The notes: a model not told the origin generated them from the sequence alone. DNA of 64,000 nucleotides from Vibrio cincinnatiensis (GCF_022113815.1 NZ_SGOM01000011.1:44421-108420); one strand, 5' to 3'; shown: positions 1 to 12,403, counted from the first letter of the stretch. Made by a program: numbers and translations.

Positions 1-374
1 ATAATTACGTAACCGTCATCAATCAATACTCGGTCTACTTCACGTAAAATACGGTGCGGATCGTCACAATAATCCAGTTGGTGGGCAAGAATCGTGACAT
101 CAATACTTTTTTCAAGAAAGGGTAAATCATAAGCATCCGCGATCAAACTATGCAAAGGATTCTGGATATCGAGATGAACTTGGTGTTGAATATTGCAATT
201 GCCACTCGATAATTCACAGCTCAAGCCACCCAGTTTTAGCATGTGGTAACCGAAAAGTTTAGGGCACCACTCATCTATTCGGGTTTGAATCGATTCACAA
301 ACCCATTGGCCGTTTTTCAATTGCGACCAAGAGTGAGGGCTTTCTATTTTTATTTGACTGCGTGCTGGTTTCAT
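1..374 (-). CDS. SAM-dependent methyltransferase, 3' end outside window
   Basis: The frame opens with ATG at 374 ([16 protein letters not shown]) and stays open to the window edge, giving about 124 residues of the N-terminal part. It ends in a stretch with [20 protein letters not shown] and then a hydrophobic strand (VLIDDGYVI). This resembles the motif II to motif III part of class I methyltransferases of the Methyltransf_11 type, where the order is 'valid target found, then head-of-strand display of the carbanion-like loop'. It is divergent from gloB with only 37 bp between the starts. In Vibrio and Escherichia a methyltransferase of this type (YafS-like) sits next to gloB. Substrate unknown, and the SAM-binding motif I is not distinct in the visible part. 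Confidence 0.75.
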   Translation of the reverse strand, partial: MKPARSQIKIESPHSWSQLKNGQWVCESIQTRIDEWCPKLFGYHMLKLGGLSCELSSGNCNIQHQVHLDIQNPLHSLIADAYDLPFLEKSIDVTILAHQLDYCDDPHRILREVDRVLIDDGYVI

Positions 375-411
375 AGCTAAATCGCTTTACCCAAGTGACC
401 GGAGACAACTC

Positions 412-1170
412 ATGTTACACATCAAAAGCATACCCGCATTTAACGATAATTACATCTGGCTGATTGAAAATAGCGATCGTCGTTGTGCAGTAGTCGATCC
501 CGGTGATGCGGCTCCCGTATTGAGTTATCTCACCCAACATGAGCTCACTCTAGAAGCCATTCTCATTACCCACCATCATCATGATCATATCGGTGGTGTT
601 GCAGAGCTGGTTCATCAATATCCAAATGTTGATGTTGTTGGCCCAGCCCAAGAACCGATACCAACCGTCACTCACCCCGTTCAAGGCGGTGATCAAATCG
701 AATTGTTTGATGAACGGTTTATGATTTTAGATCTTCCTGGTCATACTCTTGGCCACATTGGATATATTGGTGATAGCAAGCTCTTTTGTGGTGATGTCCT
801 TTTTTCCGCAGGTTGTGGTCGGGTATTTGAAGGGACTATGGAGCAAATGTTTACCTCACTCAGTAAATTACAAGCACTGCCGGGAGAAACTGAGGTTTAT
901 TGCGCCCATGAATACACGGCAAGCAATGTCGCTTTTGCCATGGCCGTTGAACCGGATAATGAACAGTTACAAATTTATCGAGATGAGGTGATCCGACTGA
1001 GAGCACAAGGACAAGCAACCTTACCGACCACCTTACGACGAGAAAAATGGATCAATCCCTTCCTACGAACCGATGCCCCCAGTGTGATGAAATCGGTGGC
1101 CACTCGTACACCGCAAAGTGATCCATTAGCTATTTTTACCGCATTACGTGAGTGGAAAAACGAATTTTAA
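412..1170 (+). CDS. gloB: Hydroxyacylglutathione hydrolase (glyoxalase II)
   Basis: Hydrolyses S-D-lactoylglutathione to D-lactate and glutathione, the second step of cytosolic methylglyoxal detoxification. The 252-residue protein has the metallo-beta-lactamase-fold metal motif THHHHDH at residues 53-59, then [11 protein letters not shown] and [13 protein letters not shown], which supply the other metal ligands, and CAHEYT near residue 164. Length fits GloB (about 250). The ATG at 412 follows GGAGACAACTC, a good ribosome-binding site (GGAG). Transcribed divergently from the methyltransferase; mltD follows in the same direction after about 70 bp. Confident from motif order and length. Confidence 0.97.
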   Translation: MLHIKSIPAFNDNYIWLIENSDRRCAVVDPGDAAPVLSYLTQHELTLEAILITHHHHDHIGGVAELVHQYPNVDVVGPAQEPIPTVTHPVQGGDQIELFDERFMILDLPGHTLGHIGYIGDSKLFCGDVLFSAGCGRVFEGTMEQMFTSLSKLQALPGETEVYCAHEYTASNVAFAMAVEPDNEQLQIYRDEVIRLRAQGQATLPTTLRREKWINPFLRTDAPSVMKSVATRTPQSDPLAIFTALREWKNEF

Positions 1171-1242
1171 TAAATTGCTGCTTGTCATCAGATTCATACG
1201 ACAAGTATTATCAGCAGCCAATTGATAAAAAGGCTGTTTTAC

Positions 1243-2817
1243 ATGCGAGTAGAATTTTGCTGGCTAATAGCTCTGCTATTAGCCGGATGCCAGGTTACCC
1301 AGCCTGATCATAACCTTAGTACTGAATCTCATCCGGCCTCAGCACCAAGTACTAAGGTAATCACCGAGGCAATGTCATCTCCCCCTGTGGAGGACAAACC
1401 CTTGGTGGTATCACCTAAAGTTCTGACACCTCAAGAGCAAGAAGATGTGTGGCAACGTATTGCGATGCAGCTCAGCTTACCTATCGCCGATGATCCAAGT
1501 GTGGATTACTATCGCACTTGGTATCTCAAACATCCCCACCATTTAGCGACAGTAGCCAAACGAGCAGAACCTTTTCTCTATTTAATTACCGAAAAAATCG
1601 AACAACGGAATCTACCTTTAGAACTGACTCTATTGCCTATCGTCGAAAGCGCTTTTGACCCATTTGCCTATTCTCATGGCAGTGCTGCCGGATTATGGCA
1701 ATTTGTCCCTGCTACAGGGAAAATGTTCGGCCTAGAACAGAATTTTTGGTATGACGGCCGACGTGACGTCGTCGCTGCAACAGATGCAGCTTTAGATTAT
1801 TTAACTCGCCTCAATACCCGTTTTGATGGTGACTGGTATTTAGCGATTGCCGCTTACAACAGTGGAGGGGGACGCGTATCGAGTGCGATTCGTAAAAATA
1901 CTCGATTAGGTAAGGATACGGATTTCTTCTCACTGGATCTTCCAAAAGAAACCAGCGGTTATGTTCCAAAATTATTAGCCCTCGCCGATATCATTGCCAA
2001 TCAAGAACGTTATGGTATTAGTATCCCGATGATCGTCAATCAACCGGTCTTGGCTTTAGTTGATCCGAAAGAACAACTAGATTTAGCCATCGCAGCCAAC
2101 TATGCAGGTATTACGGTTAAGGAATTACAAAGTTATAACCCTGCCTATAATCAGTGGGCAACAGCACCTGAAGGGCCTCACCAATTTTTAATTCCCATAG
2201 AACGAGTAGAATCCTTTACTCAGCAAGTAGAGATCAACCGCGGCAAAGGAATGAAATTAGTTCGCTACCAAGTCAAAAGTGGCGATAGCCTCAGCGTTAT
2301 TGCGGAGCAGCACCACACCACAACTCAGGTTATCCAAACGGCCAATAACCTCACCGGTCACACTATACGAGTGGGGCAATATTTGATGATTCCCACCTCG
2401 GTTACCGACGATAAAGCTTATACACTCAGTGCAAACAACCGGTTAAAAAAGACCCAATCATTAGCACGTGGACAATATAAGCTTAAGCACACGGTGAAAA
2501 GAGGTGAAAGTTTATGGACGATTGCCAAAGCTCACAATGTCTCTTACCAATCCTTGGCAAAATGGAATGGAATGGGGCCAAGAGATACATTACGTATCGG
2601 CCAAGAATTGGTCATTTGGAAAAAAAGCACCGATGGTGCCATTATTCGTACCGTTTTTTACCAAGTCCGTAATGGGGATACATTGAGCGATATCGCTTCA
2701 CGCTTTAAAGTGAAAACGAATGACATCGTAAAGTGGAATGATCTGTCCAACCAGAAATATTTAAAACCGGGCCAGCAGATCAAACTGTATGTCGATGTCA
2801 CAAAAGTCAGTGTTTAA
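1243..2817 (+). CDS. mltD: Membrane-bound lytic murein transglycosylase D
   Basis: Cleaves the glycan strands of peptidoglycan to 1,6-anhydromuropeptides at the outer membrane. The start chosen is ATG 1243, not an upstream in-frame TTG at 1222: AAGG lies about ten bases before the ATG, and the protein then opens with a short lipoprotein signal MRVEFCWLIALLLAGC (lipobox LAGC, Cys16). A lysozyme-like SLT domain follows, with probable catalytic Glu135 in LPIVESAFDP and the AAGLWQFVP and IAAYNSGGG motifs. Three LysM repeats lie roughly at 340-385, 415-460 and 472-518. The stop lies four bases from the convergent YafD-type gene. 524 residues, slightly longer than two-LysM E. coli MltD. Confidence 0.95.
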   Translation: MRVEFCWLIALLLAGCQVTQPDHNLSTESHPASAPSTKVITEAMSSPPVEDKPLVVSPKVLTPQEQEDVWQRIAMQLSLPIADDPSVDYYRTWYLKHPHHLATVAKRAEPFLYLITEKIEQRNLPLELTLLPIVESAFDPFAYSHGSAAGLWQFVPATGKMFGLEQNFWYDGRRDVVAATDAALDYLTRLNTRFDGDWYLAIAAYNSGGGRVSSAIRKNTRLGKDTDFFSLDLPKETSGYVPKLLALADIIANQERYGISIPMIVNQPVLALVDPKEQLDLAIAANYAGITVKELQSYNPAYNQWATAPEGPHQFLIPIERVESFTQQVEINRGKGMKLVRYQVKSGDSLSVIAEQHHTTTQVIQTANNLTGHTIRVGQYLMIPTSVTDDKAYTLSANNRLKKTQSLARGQYKLKHTVKRGESLWTIAKAHNVSYQSLAKWNGMGPRDTLRIGQELVIWKKSTDGAIIRTVFYQVRNGDTLSDIASRFKVKTNDIVKWNDLSNQKYLKPGQQIKLYVDVTKVSV

Positions 2818-2821
2818 CCCT

Positions 2822-3673
2822 TTATTGAGCCTGTAAGCGAAACGTTACCAACAACGGATTATGATCAGAAGCGCTCGACTCGGGCGCTTTTGCTGTTTCT
2901 AACTCCAGCCCTTTATAAAAAACATGATCAAGTGGTAATCCATTAATAAATGTCACTCTATGATCTTCTGAGAAAACCACCTCTTGCAATGATATTGCCA
3001 ACAACGCCGATTTTAGTACAGCCAATCGTTGTTGACTCCAACTATTAAAATCTCCCGCGACAATAATAGGCCCGTGATGTTGCCGTAAAGCATTGAGTAA
3101 GGCTTCAAGTTGTTCTCGATATGCCTTTGCCCCATAAGTAAAATTAACGGCATGTAGATTGATAACGGCTAGCTGTTGCCCATTACTTAATGGGTAACGA
3201 GCATAAATCCCAGATTTAGGTAATCTAAGTAGCGGCTCCAACTGAGTATATGCACAAGCAAGGCTAGGCATTACATGTGCTAAATTCAGCACACCGGAAG
3301 ACTCCCCAAAGAGACGAAAAGCATCCACATAAGCCCCATCCCACACTTGCTTTGCAATCCATGCTCTCAGAGCCTCAGTCATGTTCGCTTCTTGCAATAA
3401 CAGCAATTGCGCTTGCTGACTATAACGCGTTAACTCGCTAGCCCAATTATGCCGATTTTGTTTGTAAATATTCCAGACCAGAACATTCAATTGGCCATTC
3501 TTATCAAGCGCAGAAGTATGTGGATCTTGGTAACAGACCAAGTCTCGTCCATGGATATCTTGTCCGACGGTTAATAGTTGAGGCTGAGTCGGTACACTAA
3601 AAATTACATGAAACGCTGAGATAACAGCGATAATGACAAGGAGAGGAAATAAGAGTAAGTAGTGTTTTTTCAT
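2822..3673 (-). CDS. YafD-type endonuclease/exonuclease/phosphatase family protein (UPF0294)
   Basis: The product is a 283-residue protein with one N-terminal membrane segment ([20 protein letters not shown]) and an exonuclease-endonuclease-phosphatase domain. Visible family motifs are [50 protein letters not shown] and the C-terminal [10 protein letters not shown], matching E. coli YafD closely in order. These contain the metal-binding and catalytic Glu, Asp, Asn and His residues of the fold. The substrate is not known. ATG 3673 is preferred to a TTG at 3697 because it gives a clean signal anchor; no strong ribosome-binding site is visible for either. It lies between mltD and glnB, and YafD is also close to gloB/mltD in E. 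coli. Confidence 0.85.
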   Translation of the reverse strand: MKKHYLLLFPLLVIIAVISAFHVIFSVPTQPQLLTVGQDIHGRDLVCYQDPHTSALDKNGQLNVLVWNIYKQNRHNWASELTRYSQQAQLLLLQEANMTEALRAWIAKQVWDGAYVDAFRLFGESSGVLNLAHVMPSLACAYTQLEPLLRLPKSGIYARYPLSNGQQLAVINLHAVNFTYGAKAYREQLEALLNALRQHHGPIIVAGDFNSWSQQRLAVLKSALLAISLQEVVFSEDHRVTFINGLPLDHVFYKGLELETAKAPESSASDHNPLLVTFRLQAQ

Positions 3674-3745
3674 CAGAGAAGCCAGCGACAATAGCAACGA
3701 GAAGATAAGGGACTAGCTGGCCGCCTTATCTTCTTAAATCAATCA

Positions 3746-4093
<348 letters not shown>

Positions 4094-4194
4094 TTAAACG
4101 TTTTTTGTTACTGGTTTCGTTGCTGGTCGAATCAAAGTTTTCTGAACCGAGCAGATGATTGCCCGTATTATCGGTCAGCCGTGATAAACAATCA

Positions 4195-4220
4195 ATAAAA
4201 AGCCCAAGTGATACTCGGGC
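4195..4220 (-). terminator. Intrinsic terminator after cytochrome c gene
   Basis: On the minus strand an 8-bp stem GCCCGAGT/ACTTGGGC (one G-U pair) with a 3-base loop is followed by TTTTTATT. It lies 18 bp after the cytochrome c stop codon and before glnB. Confidence 0.8.
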
Positions 4221-4238
4221 CAAATGGCTGTTCAACCA

Positions 4239-4553
4239 CTATTTTAAGCTGGAATAGTAAGCGGCAAGATCGGCGATATCTTGATCACTCAGCATCATTG
4301 ATTGTGCTTGCATGACAACCGCCAATCCACCAGTGCGCTGCTTGTTTTTGTATGCATTGACGGAGCTGATGAAATATTGTTCATTTTGTCCTTTCAGATT
4401 GGGATAGCCAGGAATAACGGCCATTCCATCGGCACCATGACAGGTTGCACAAATGGCAGACTTCGCCTTTCCTGCCGCTGCGTCACCAGCCGCAAATACG
4501 TGTCCGGTAAATAAACTGCTAATTACCCATAACCCCATTAGTATCTTATTCAT
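4239..4553 (-). CDS. Periplasmic class I cytochrome c (c5/c553-like)
   Basis: A small periplasmic electron carrier of 104 residues. A signal peptide ([21 protein letters not shown], probable cleavage before AGD) precedes a single haem-attachment motif CATCH at residues 35-39. The usual class I layout follows: [11 protein letters not shown] and, near the C-terminus, a Met-containing stretch ([14 protein letters not shown]) that should provide the axial Met, then the helix [10 protein letters not shown]. It lies 65 bp downstream of tilS on the same strand and has its own terminator. Which oxidoreductase it serves cannot be told from the sequence. Confidence 0.9.
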   Translation of the reverse strand: MNKILMGLWVISSLFTGHVFAAGDAAAGKAKSAICATCHGADGMAVIPGYPNLKGQNEQYFISSVNAYKNKQRTGGLAVVMQAQSMMLSDQDIADLAAYYSSLK

Positions 4554-4618
4554 CCTTCAACCTTACCCATTACATTCACGACACCAATCTATCATAACCA
4601 TCGTCGTATGAGAAAAGC

Positions 4619-5917
4619 TTATTTATCCCAGATGAGTTCACAATCTTGACCAGAAAAATCACGATCCACAAATAGACTGGCTATCGCAACGACTCTTTCT
4701 TTATACATTAAAATAGGTAATCGACGACGCTGCCAACTCGGAATCCGATATTCTTGAAATAGCTTTTTTAATTTTCGAGATCCGGCACGTCCAACCGGAC
4801 AAGCTGATAATCCTTCAGGATTAAAGGAGACCCAAAGCATATCCCGCTCTTTTGGTAACGCAATATGACCATGCTGAGAGTCTGATAGGGTTAATATACC
4901 AAGTTGATCCGGTAAAATAAGCGGCATATTAAGTTGAATCGATTGCTGCCAGTCAATAAGATCGCCCATTGACATGACACAGAAAAGCTCTCCATCAAAT
5001 CGGCGTATTTGATACTCTTTCAATTGAAGTTTTGGATTTGCAGATAATTCAGCCAGTGCCACTTGCTGCCAAATCATCTCTGTATGGAGCCGACTAGGCA
5101 TCACAACCCCTTGCTGAGCTAACCATTGACGAATTAATTGCCGCCTGACCACTTCACTGCACGGTTGTAGCTGGGAAATGGATAATCCCCCTTGTTCGCT
5201 TATTGCAGATGCAAGCAAGTTTGCAAGTAACTCATGAATGACCGCTTCTTGCTCTGCACACAGCTCGGCACTACGTTGCACGGCTTGGTGAATCGTCGGC
5301 CAACGTTCGCAAAGAATGGGGGTCACTCGATGGCGCAAAAAATTACGTTCATAACGCACATCCTGATTACTTTCATCATTCACCCATTGTAGCTGCTGCT
5401 GGCTAGCAAAAGATTCAATCACTGACCGTGGTACATGTAAAAGTGGACGCAACAAGTGCCCGTGACCAAAAGCCCCCCAAGCCGCCATCGCGGATAACCC
5501 TTTGGGACCACTTCCTCGCCTTAACGCAAGTAGAAAGGTTTCTAATTGATCGTCGGCATGATGCCCCAGCAGTAAGGTCTCTTGTGTTTGAATATGTTTA
5601 GAAAGCACCGTATAACGCGCGTCTCGGGCTAATTGTTCAATGCTCTCGCCACATTGTGTGTCAAGAGAGACATATTCAACCGACAAAGGGATTTGATATT
5701 CATCACACCAGTATTGACACTGTTCTACCCAGTGATTGGCATTCACACTCAAACCATGATGAACATGTACCGCTCGGACGGGTACTGAGTAATGCTGATG
5801 ATATTGGGCAAGTAAATGCAATAATACACGAGAGTCCACCCCTCCACTTAAGGCTAAAACCGGAGACTGAACCGCTTTTTCACGCAACTGCTGGCAGAAG
5901 TGATTGTACAAATCCAT
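4619..5917 (-). CDS. tilS: tRNA(Ile)-lysidine synthetase
   Basis: Joins lysine to C34 of the CAU anticodon of tRNA-Ile2, using ATP, so that it reads AUA. The PP-loop ATP-binding motif SGGVDS is at residues 24-29, followed by HHADDQLET (near residue 118) and the [12 protein letters not shown] motif, as in TilS. The C-terminal half contains the TilS substrate-binding domains, ending in [28 protein letters not shown]. 432 residues matches E. coli TilS. It follows accA, from which a strong terminator separates it; the accA-tilS neighbourhood is conserved in gamma-proteobacteria. Confidence 0.96.
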   Translation of the reverse strand: MDLYNHFCQQLREKAVQSPVLALSGGVDSRVLLHLLAQYHQHYSVPVRAVHVHHGLSVNANHWVEQCQYWCDEYQIPLSVEYVSLDTQCGESIEQLARDARYTVLSKHIQTQETLLLGHHADDQLETFLLALRRGSGPKGLSAMAAWGAFGHGHLLRPLLHVPRSVIESFASQQQLQWVNDESNQDVRYERNFLRHRVTPILCERWPTIHQAVQRSAELCAEQEAVIHELLANLLASAISEQGGLSISQLQPCSEVVRRQLIRQWLAQQGVVMPSRLHTEMIWQQVALAELSANPKLQLKEYQIRRFDGELFCVMSMGDLIDWQQSIQLNMPLILPDQLGILTLSDSQHGHIALPKERDMLWVSFNPEGLSACPVGRAGSRKLKKLFQEYRIPSWQRRRLPILMYKERVVAIASLFVDRDFSGQDCELIWDK

Positions 5918-5976
5918 GATAATTTTTGAGCTGATTTGATAAATAAAGGCCAGTGTACCGCTTGGGCCTAAAAACC

Positions 5977-6008
5977 AAAAGGGGCTGGATTATCTCCAGC
6001 CCCTTTTT
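5977..6008 (-). terminator. Strong terminator between accA and tilS
   Basis: A perfect 9-bp GC-rich stem (GGGGCTGGA/TCCAGCCCC, arms 5981-5989 and 5995-6003) with a 5-base loop is flanked by A- and T-runs. On the minus strand it is followed by TTTTGGTTTTT, so it ends the accA transcript. Confidence 0.88.
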
Positions 6009-6021
6009 ATCATGTGCTCAG

Positions 6022-6981
6022 TTAGCAATAACCATAATTCATCAAACGCTGATAGCGGCGCTCCAACAACGATTCTTGATCTAAGGCTTCTAATTCAGAA
6101 AGCTGACGTAATAACATTGCTTTAAGATTTTTTGCCATTTGGACGTGATCACGATGAGCCCCACCCAGTGGTTCTTCAATGACTTCATCAATCAAAGAAA
6201 GCTCTTTTAGACGAGGAGCCACTAGCCCCATCGCTTCAGCCGCTTGTGGAGCTTTATCCGCATCACGCCATAAGATAGAGGCACACCCTTCAGGAGAGAT
6301 AACCGCATAAGTTGAATATTGCAGCATATTGACGTAATCCCCCACCCCAATCGCTAGCGCACCACCAGAACCACCTTCACCAACCACATTACAGATCACG
6401 GGAACGGTTAAGCCCGACATCACTTTTAGGTTTTTGGCGATGGCTTCTGATTGTCCACGCTCTTCAGCACCCACACCAGGATAAGCCCCTGCCGTATCAA
6501 TAAAAGTGATGATAGGCATATTAAAACGTTCAGCCATTTGCATTAAACGCAATGCTTTACGGTAGCCTTCAGGTTTAGGCATACCGAAATTGCGTCTCAC
6601 TTTTTCTCTCGTTTCACGACCTTTTTGATGACCAATAACCATAACAGGGCGATCATCTAAGCGGGCAATACCACCGACTATTGCTTTATCATCCGCATAG
6701 GCGCGATCTCCGGCTAGTTCATCAAACTCGGTAAACATATTATTAATGTAATCCAGAGTATAAGGACGCTGTGGGTGACGGGCCATCTGCGCCACTTGCC
6801 ATGCACCAAGATCACTAAAAATTTTCTTTTTCAGCTCCAAGCTTTTCTTTTCTAGCTGTTCAATCTCTTTTTCAAGATCTACGGACGAACTGCCACCGTG
6901 ACGAGAGACATCACGTAGTGCCTGAATTTTTGCTTCAAGTTCTACAATAGGTTTTTCAAAATCTAGAAAATTTAGGCTCAT
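6022..6981 (-). CDS. accA: Acetyl-CoA carboxylase carboxyltransferase subunit alpha
   Basis: With AccD, transfers the carboxyl group from biotin carried by AccB to acetyl-CoA, making malonyl-CoA for fatty acid synthesis. The 319 residues equal the E. coli length. Recognisable segments are [60 protein letters not shown] and [14 protein letters not shown], the last two forming crotonase-fold oxyanion and CoA-binding loops. ATG 6981 has AAGGA about seven bases upstream. It follows dnaE closely (45 bp), the conserved lpxB-rnhB-dnaE-accA order, and is ended by the strong terminator at about 5.99 kb. Confidence 0.98.
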   Translation of the reverse strand: MSLNFLDFEKPIVELEAKIQALRDVSRHGGSSSVDLEKEIEQLEKKSLELKKKIFSDLGAWQVAQMARHPQRPYTLDYINNMFTEFDELAGDRAYADDKAIVGGIARLDDRPVMVIGHQKGRETREKVRRNFGMPKPEGYRKALRLMQMAERFNMPIITFIDTAGAYPGVGAEERGQSEAIAKNLKVMSGLTVPVICNVVGEGGSGGALAIGVGDYVNMLQYSTYAVISPEGCASILWRDADKAPQAAEAMGLVAPRLKELSLIDEVIEEPLGGAHRDHVQMAKNLKAMLLRQLSELEALDQESLLERRYQRLMNYGYC

Positions 6982-7026
6982 CTACCGATCCTTTTTTACT
7001 CAGCTCGTCAATTGCGCAGCTGAATT

Positions 7027-10000
7027 TTAGTTAAATTCGAGTTCTACTTGGTCTTTGCCAAGCAACTGTTGTAATTCATCTAGTAATGCATCGCTGGGCG
7101 TTACTCGCCACTCTGTACCTAACGTCAAACACACCCTAGCATCTGGCCGCTGGTAGTATACCTTGACCGGCACCGTACCTGCTCGGTGAGGCTCTAAGAT
7201 TTGACTAAAGCGCTCAAAAAATCGCTCATCGATTTGAGATTGTTCAATCACAATCGATAAGCCACGGGCATATTTTTCACGCGCGCTCCCCAAGTCCATG
7301 ACTTCGCGCGCCGACATTTTAAGGCCACCATTGAAGTCATCAAAGCTGACCTGTCCAGAAACCACCAGAATTTTATCTTTTTCTAGCAATTCTGCATACC
7401 GATCTAATGCATCAGAGTAGAGCATGACCTCCATTCGTCCAGAACGGTCATCTAAAGTCATAAGCCCTATCCGACTACCGCGTTTGGTCGTCATCACCCG
7501 CGCTGCAATCACAAGGCCTGCAACTGTCAACGATTGATCGCGTCGCGTTGGCGTCGCATCATTTAATCGGCAGCTTGTGTACTTATTCAGTTCTTTAAGG
7601 CATTGATTAATAGGGTGACCGGTTAAGTATAGACCAAGGGTTTCCCTTTCTCCCTCCAGCCAGACTTTCTCTGGCCAAGGCGGCACTTGGATATATTTCC
7701 TTTCGACTTCTTCCGGTGCATCCGTTAATACACCAAACATATCGGCTTGGCCAAAGGCTTCTGCTTGATGATGCTGGCTAGCGGCTTTCACTGCATCATC
7801 CACTGAAGCCATTAAGGCGGCGCGGTGCGGCCCTAAATGATCCAAAGCGCCCGCTAAAATCAACTTTTCAATGACTCGCTTATTGACCTTTTTTAAATCA
7901 ATTCGCGCACAAAAATCAAATAAGTCTTTAAAATATCCGTCTTGATTCCGTGATTCTAAAATGGCTTCAATCGGACCTTCACCCACACCTTTTATGGCAC
8001 CGATGCCATAAACTATCGCCCCAGAATCATCCACATTAAAACGGTATAGCCCTGAGTTAATATCTGGAGGAAGCACTTTTAACCCCATTCGATGGCATTC
8101 ATCCACCAGACCCACCACTTTTTCGGTATTATCCATATCTGCAGTCATGACCGCAGCCATGAATTCAGCCGGATAGTGCGTTTTTAGCCATAAGGTCTGA
8201 TAGGAAACTAAAGCATAAGCCGCTGAGTGCGATTTGTTAAATCCATACCCGGCAAATTTCTCTACCAAGTCAAAGATTTTCATTGCCAGTTCGCCATCAA
8301 CGCCATTTTTTTCCGCACCTTCTTTAAATACGGCGCGTTGCTTGGCCATTTCTTCTGGCTTTTTCTTACCCATGGCTCGGCGAAGCATATCTGCACCACC
8401 CAGAGTATAACCTGCCAACACCTGAGCAATCTGCATCACTTGTTCTTGATAGAGAATGATGCCGTAAGTTGGCTCTAATATCTCTTTTAATGACTCGTGT
8501 TGCCACTTCTCATCTGGGTAGGAAATGGCTTCTCGACCATGTTTACGGTCAATAAAGTTATCCACCATCCCCGACTGTAGAGGTCCTGGGCGGAAAAGCG
8601 CCACCAATGCGATGATATCTTCAAAACAGTCAGGTTGCAGACGTTTAATCAGATCTTTCATCCCACGAGATTCAAGCTGGAACACAGCCGTGGTTTCGGA
8701 GTTTTGTAAGATACGAAAAGAAGCAGGATCCGCCAGCGGAATTGCTTCTATTCGAACGGGTGGCTCACCTTTTTTCTCACGACGAGGATTAATCAACCCT
8801 AAAGCCCAATCAATAATGGTTAAGGTTCGTAGCCCCAAAAAATCAAACTTGACGAGCCCAGCATACTCCACGTCATTTTTATCAAATTGAGTAACCGGAT
8901 GTAGCCCTTCAGCATCACAGTAGAGCGGAGCAAAATCAGTAATGGAGGTAGGAGAAATGACGACCCCACCCGCATGTTTACCTGCATTTCGGGTACATCC
9001 CTCTAAAATGCGGCACATATCAATCAGCTCTTTAACCTCTTCATCCGCATCATAGAGCTCTTGCAGTGCGGGCTCAGCTTTAAAGGCTTTTTCCAGTGTC
9101 ATTCCCGGATCCGGTGGCACCAGCTTAGAGATACGATCAACAAAACCAAAAGGATGGCCCAGTACTCGACCAACATCCCGAATCACCGCTTTTGCCGCCA
9201 TCGTACCGAATGTAATGATCTGAGAAACCGCATCACGGCCATACATATCTGCCACATGGTCAATGACTCGATCTCGTTTATCCATACAGAAGTCAACGTC
9301 AAAGTCGGGCATCGAAACACGTTCGGGGTTTAAGAAACGTTCAAAAAGCAGATCATATTCTAATGGATCAAGATCAGTGATTTTTAATGCATAAGCCACT
9401 AACGAGCCAGCACCCGATCCTCGCCCCGGACCAACTGGAATATCGTTATCCTTCGACCACTGAATAAACTCCATGACGATCAAGAAATAGCCAGGAAACC
9501 CCATCTGGTTGATAACCTGAAGTTCAATATCCAGCCGTTCATCGTATTCAGGCCGTCGTTTCGCTCGTTCCATAGGATCGGGAAAGAGAAATTCAAGACG
9601 ATCTTCTAACCCTTCTTTGGACTTTTTAACCAAAAACTCTTCAATAGGTAAGCCATCGGTTGGGAAATTCGGCAGAAAATATTCCCCCAAACGCACAGTA
9701 ACATTGCAGCGCTTGGCAATTTCTACGGTATTGTCTAGGGCTTCAGGAATATCACTAAATAGCTCACACATCTCTTGCTCTGTTCGCAAGTATTGCTGTG
9801 GGCTGTAGTTTTTAGGCCGTCGAGGATCTTCAAGGGTATAGCCATCATGTATCGCAACACGAATTTCATGGGCATCAAATTGTTCTGGCTTTAAAAAAAC
9901 CACTTCATTGGTGGCCACAACGGGCAACTGAGTTTGTTCGGCTAATTCTAAAGCGAAATGAAGATAACTTTCTTCATCAGAACGCCCCGTTCGGATCAGC

Positions 10001-10506
10001 TCTAAATAAAAGTTATCGGCAAAATGCGTCTGATAAAATTCAACGCATTTATCCACTAAAGCTTGGTTACCTTTCAATAAAGCTCGGCCTATTTCTCCGT
10101 TTTTCCCGCCTGAAAGGATGATAAGCCCTTGACCATATTTCACTAACCACGCTTTATCAATAACGGGCTGATGCTGAATATGCCCCCGAAGATAAGCTTC
10201 TGATATAAGCAGGGTTAAATTTTTATAGCCAAGATTATCTTTAGCAAGAATAGTGAGTTTGGTTAGCTCATCACCAAACTCGTCGGAGCGTAAGGTAAAG
10301 TCCGCTCCGACTATCGGCTTTACGCCACAACTGTGCGCTGTACCGTAATATTTGACTAAACCACAGAGGTTAGTGAAATCAGTCAGTGCCATGGCTGGCA
10401 TTCCCATTGCTGCCACTTGTTTAACCAAAGGTGGAACCTTGGATAAACCATCCATCATGGAAAAATCACTATGAATACGTAAGTGGATAAACTTTGGGTC
10501 AGACAT
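7027..10506 (-). CDS. dnaE: DNA polymerase III subunit alpha
   Basis: Catalytic subunit of the replicative polymerase. At 1159 residues it is one shorter than the E. coli protein. The order is an N-terminal PHP domain ([17 protein letters not shown]), the C-family palm with [11 protein letters not shown] and the catalytic motif [10 protein letters not shown], the finger region ([20 protein letters not shown]), tandem helix-hairpin-helix, the clamp-binding QADMF (about residue 920), an OB-fold ([18 protein letters not shown]) and a C-terminal tau-binding region. Between rnhB and accA in the usual order. No inteins or frameshifts seen. Confidence 0.99.
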   Translation of the reverse strand: MSDPKFIHLRIHSDFSMMDGLSKVPPLVKQVAAMGMPAMALTDFTNLCGLVKYYGTAHSCGVKPIVGADFTLRSDEFGDELTKLTILAKDNLGYKNLTLLISEAYLRGHIQHQPVIDKAWLVKYGQGLIILSGGKNGEIGRALLKGNQALVDKCVEFYQTHFADNFYLELIRTGRSDEESYLHFALELAEQTQLPVVATNEVVFLKPEQFDAHEIRVAIHDGYTLEDPRRPKNYSPQQYLRTEQEMCELFSDIPEALDNTVEIAKRCNVTVRLGEYFLPNFPTDGLPIEEFLVKKSKEGLEDRLEFLFPDPMERAKRRPEYDERLDIELQVINQMGFPGYFLIVMEFIQWSKDNDIPVGPGRGSGAGSLVAYALKITDLDPLEYDLLFERFLNPERVSMPDFDVDFCMDKRDRVIDHVADMYGRDAVSQIITFGTMAAKAVIRDVGRVLGHPFGFVDRISKLVPPDPGMTLEKAFKAEPALQELYDADEEVKELIDMCRILEGCTRNAGKHAGGVVISPTSITDFAPLYCDAEGLHPVTQFDKNDVEYAGLVKFDFLGLRTLTIIDWALGLINPRREKKGEPPVRIEAIPLADPASFRILQNSETTAVFQLESRGMKDLIKRLQPDCFEDIIALVALFRPGPLQSGMVDNFIDRKHGREAISYPDEKWQHESLKEILEPTYGIILYQEQVMQIAQVLAGYTLGGADMLRRAMGKKKPEEMAKQRAVFKEGAEKNGVDGELAMKIFDLVEKFAGYGFNKSHSAAYALVSYQTLWLKTHYPAEFMAAVMTADMDNTEKVVGLVDECHRMGLKVLPPDINSGLYRFNVDDSGAIVYGIGAIKGVGEGPIEAILESRNQDGYFKDLFDFCARIDLKKVNKRVIEKLILAGALDHLGPHRAALMASVDDAVKAASQHHQAEAFGQADMFGVLTDAPEEVERKYIQVPPWPEKVWLEGERETLGLYLTGHPINQCLKELNKYTSCRLNDATPTRRDQSLTVAGLVIAARVMTTKRGSRIGLMTLDDRSGRMEVMLYSDALDRYAELLEKDKILVVSGQVSFDDFNGGLKMSAREVMDLGSAREKYARGLSIVIEQSQIDERFFERFSQILEPHRAGTVPVKVYYQRPDARVCLTLGTEWRVTPSDALLDELQQLLGKDQVELEFN

Positions 10507-10600
10507 TCAATTGAATCCTAGATGCTAGGGTTAGGTCGTGCAATGGCGCTATTCTACGTTAAAGCGGATCGACGTTAAACCATCATAGACGGCATTAGGG

Positions 10601-11221
10601 TTACTGTAAGCCTAATGCCCGTTTCACGGGTGCAAAGCTGCGGCGATGTTGATCTATCACCCCATATTGTTCAATGGCAGCAAAATGTGCTTTGGTGGGA
10701 TAGCCTTTGTGTTGTGCAAAACCAAATTGGGGATAAATTTTATCGAGCATTTCCATTTCTTGGTCACGCACCACTTTAGCAAGAATTGATGCCGCACTGA
10801 TTTGTGCAACACGCAAATCGCCTTTGACCACAGCTTGAGCATTCATAGGTAATGTGGGGGTTTTATTACCATCAATCAAAACCAAATCAGGCTGAATAGC
10901 TAACCCCGCTACCGCTCTTTGCATGGCAAGCATGGTGGCTTGGAAAATGTTCAGTTGATCAATTTCTTGTGCCGAACACCGTCCGATAGACCAAGCCAGC
11001 GCTTTTTGCTGGATTTCTGGGAACAGAGCTAAACGCTTTTTCTCTGAGAGTTTTTTAGAGTCCGTTAAGCCCGCGATAGGTTGATTCGGGTCAAGGATAA
11101 CTGCCGCGGTCACGACATCCCCAACCAAAGGCCCACGTCCAACTTCATCCACTCCGGCAATCAAGGAATATCCGGCTGGTATCTCAAAAGACTCCAGCAC
11201 CTTATCTTTTTTCTCTGTCAT
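10601..11221 (-). CDS. rnhB: Ribonuclease HII
   Basis: Removes RNA from RNA-DNA hybrids and single ribonucleotides misincorporated into DNA. The 206-residue protein carries [16 protein letters not shown] (catalytic Asp25-Glu26), [21 protein letters not shown] and the late acidic site in AKVVRDQEM, together the DEDD catalytic set. The start lies six bases after the lpxB stop, so the two genes are co-transcribed, and dnaE follows after 94 bp. The last codons lie inside a 9-bp inverted repeat (10591-10619). Confidence 0.97.
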   Translation of the reverse strand: MTEKKDKVLESFEIPAGYSLIAGVDEVGRGPLVGDVVTAAVILDPNQPIAGLTDSKKLSEKKRLALFPEIQQKALAWSIGRCSAQEIDQLNIFQATMLAMQRAVAGLAIQPDLVLIDGNKTPTLPMNAQAVVKGDLRVAQISAASILAKVVRDQEMEMLDKIYPQFGFAQHKGYPTKAHFAAIEQYGVIDQHRRSFAPVKRALGLQ

Positions 11222-11227
11222 AATTTT

Positions 11228-12370
11228 TTATTTACCTATCAGTGAAAGCACCGCCTGAGCAGCCTGTTCATCCGCTCCTTTTCGAATCCAGTGATGCATC
11301 TCGGTAAACTTATCAATTAACGCTTGATTGTCACTAGTTAATAATCGATGAACGGCTTGGTATAAGTTATCAACCGTACACTCTTCTTGTAATAACTCTT
11401 TAACCAGTTCTTCTCCGGCTAAAATATTTGGCAATGAGACATAAGGTGTTTTTAATAAGCGTCTGGCTAGAAATGCCGTAATGGCATTAACTTTATAACC
11501 CACGACCATCGGGCGCTTGAGCAGCATGCATTCTAATGCAACGGTTCCAGAAGCAAGTAGGACAACATCAGCGGCAGTAATGACATTTCGAGCCGTATCA
11601 TCCACTAAAACAAAGTTCAGTTCAGGAGCGACTTTCTGCCACACAGCTTCAAACTGTTCACGGCGATGTGAATTAACGAGAGCAACAACAAATCCAAGCT
11701 CAGGATCATCTTGTTGTAAACGCTGGCACGTTCTAATGAAGGGTTCTGCTAATAACTTCATTTCACCGCCACGGCTGCCCGGTAACACAGCCAACCAGCG
11801 TTTATCTTGGCTTAATCCTAATAATTGTTGCGCGGCCTGCTTATCCGGCTGCATAGGGAGGCTATCTGCCAATGTATGGCCGATAAACTCACACGGCACA
11901 TTAAATTTATCGTAAAACGCTTTTTCAAAAGGAAGAAATGCCAACACTAAATGGGTTGCAGCCTCAATATTAAAAATACGCTTTTGCCGCCAAGCCCACA
12001 CAGAAGGGCTCACGTAATGGACTGTTTTTATCCCTGATTTTTTTAAATCCAATTCAAGGCGTAAATTAAAATCTGGTGCATCAATACCCACGAAAACGTC
12101 GGGAGGATTGTCGATAAAAAAACGGACCAACTCAGCTTTAACTTTCAATAGCCGAGGTAACCGACCTAATACTTCCACTAGCCCCATCACCGCTAATTCT
12201 TCCATGTCAAACAGTGATTGACAGCCCTGTGCGATCATTTTGGGGCCACCGATACCAACAAACTCAGCCTCAGGATAACGAGCTTTAATAGCTTTAATGA
12301 AGCCTTCCCCCAAGGTATCCCCAGAGAGCTCACCTGCGACAATACCGATACGTAATGGCTGTTGTTTCAC
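11228..12370 (-). CDS. lpxB: Lipid-A-disaccharide synthase
   Basis: Condenses UDP-2,3-diacylglucosamine with lipid X to form the lipid A disaccharide at the inner membrane. A 380-residue GT19 protein: [19 protein letters not shown] at the N-terminus, [48 protein letters not shown] and the sugar-nucleotide region [21 protein letters not shown]. The start codon is GTG at 12370 with AGGAG about seven bases upstream. It is separated from lpxA by a terminator-like hairpin, unlike the tight lpxA-lpxB junction of E. coli. Confidence 0.98.
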   Translation of the reverse strand: MKQQPLRIGIVAGELSGDTLGEGFIKAIKARYPEAEFVGIGGPKMIAQGCQSLFDMEELAVMGLVEVLGRLPRLLKVKAELVRFFIDNPPDVFVGIDAPDFNLRLELDLKKSGIKTVHYVSPSVWAWRQKRIFNIEAATHLVLAFLPFEKAFYDKFNVPCEFIGHTLADSLPMQPDKQAAQQLLGLSQDKRWLAVLPGSRGGEMKLLAEPFIRTCQRLQQDDPELGFVVALVNSHRREQFEAVWQKVAPELNFVLVDDTARNVITAADVVLLASGTVALECMLLKRPMVVGYKVNAITAFLARRLLKTPYVSLPNILAGEELVKELLQEECTVDNLYQAVHRLLTSDNQALIDKFTEMHHWIRKGADEQAAQAVLSLIGK

Positions 12371-12403
12371 ACCTCACTCCTCTTGCAAGATTTGCTGTGC
12401 CTT

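Noticed and set aside
1222..1242. TTG start for mltD
   Set aside because: The ATG at 1243 has AAGG upstream and gives a standard lipoprotein signal.
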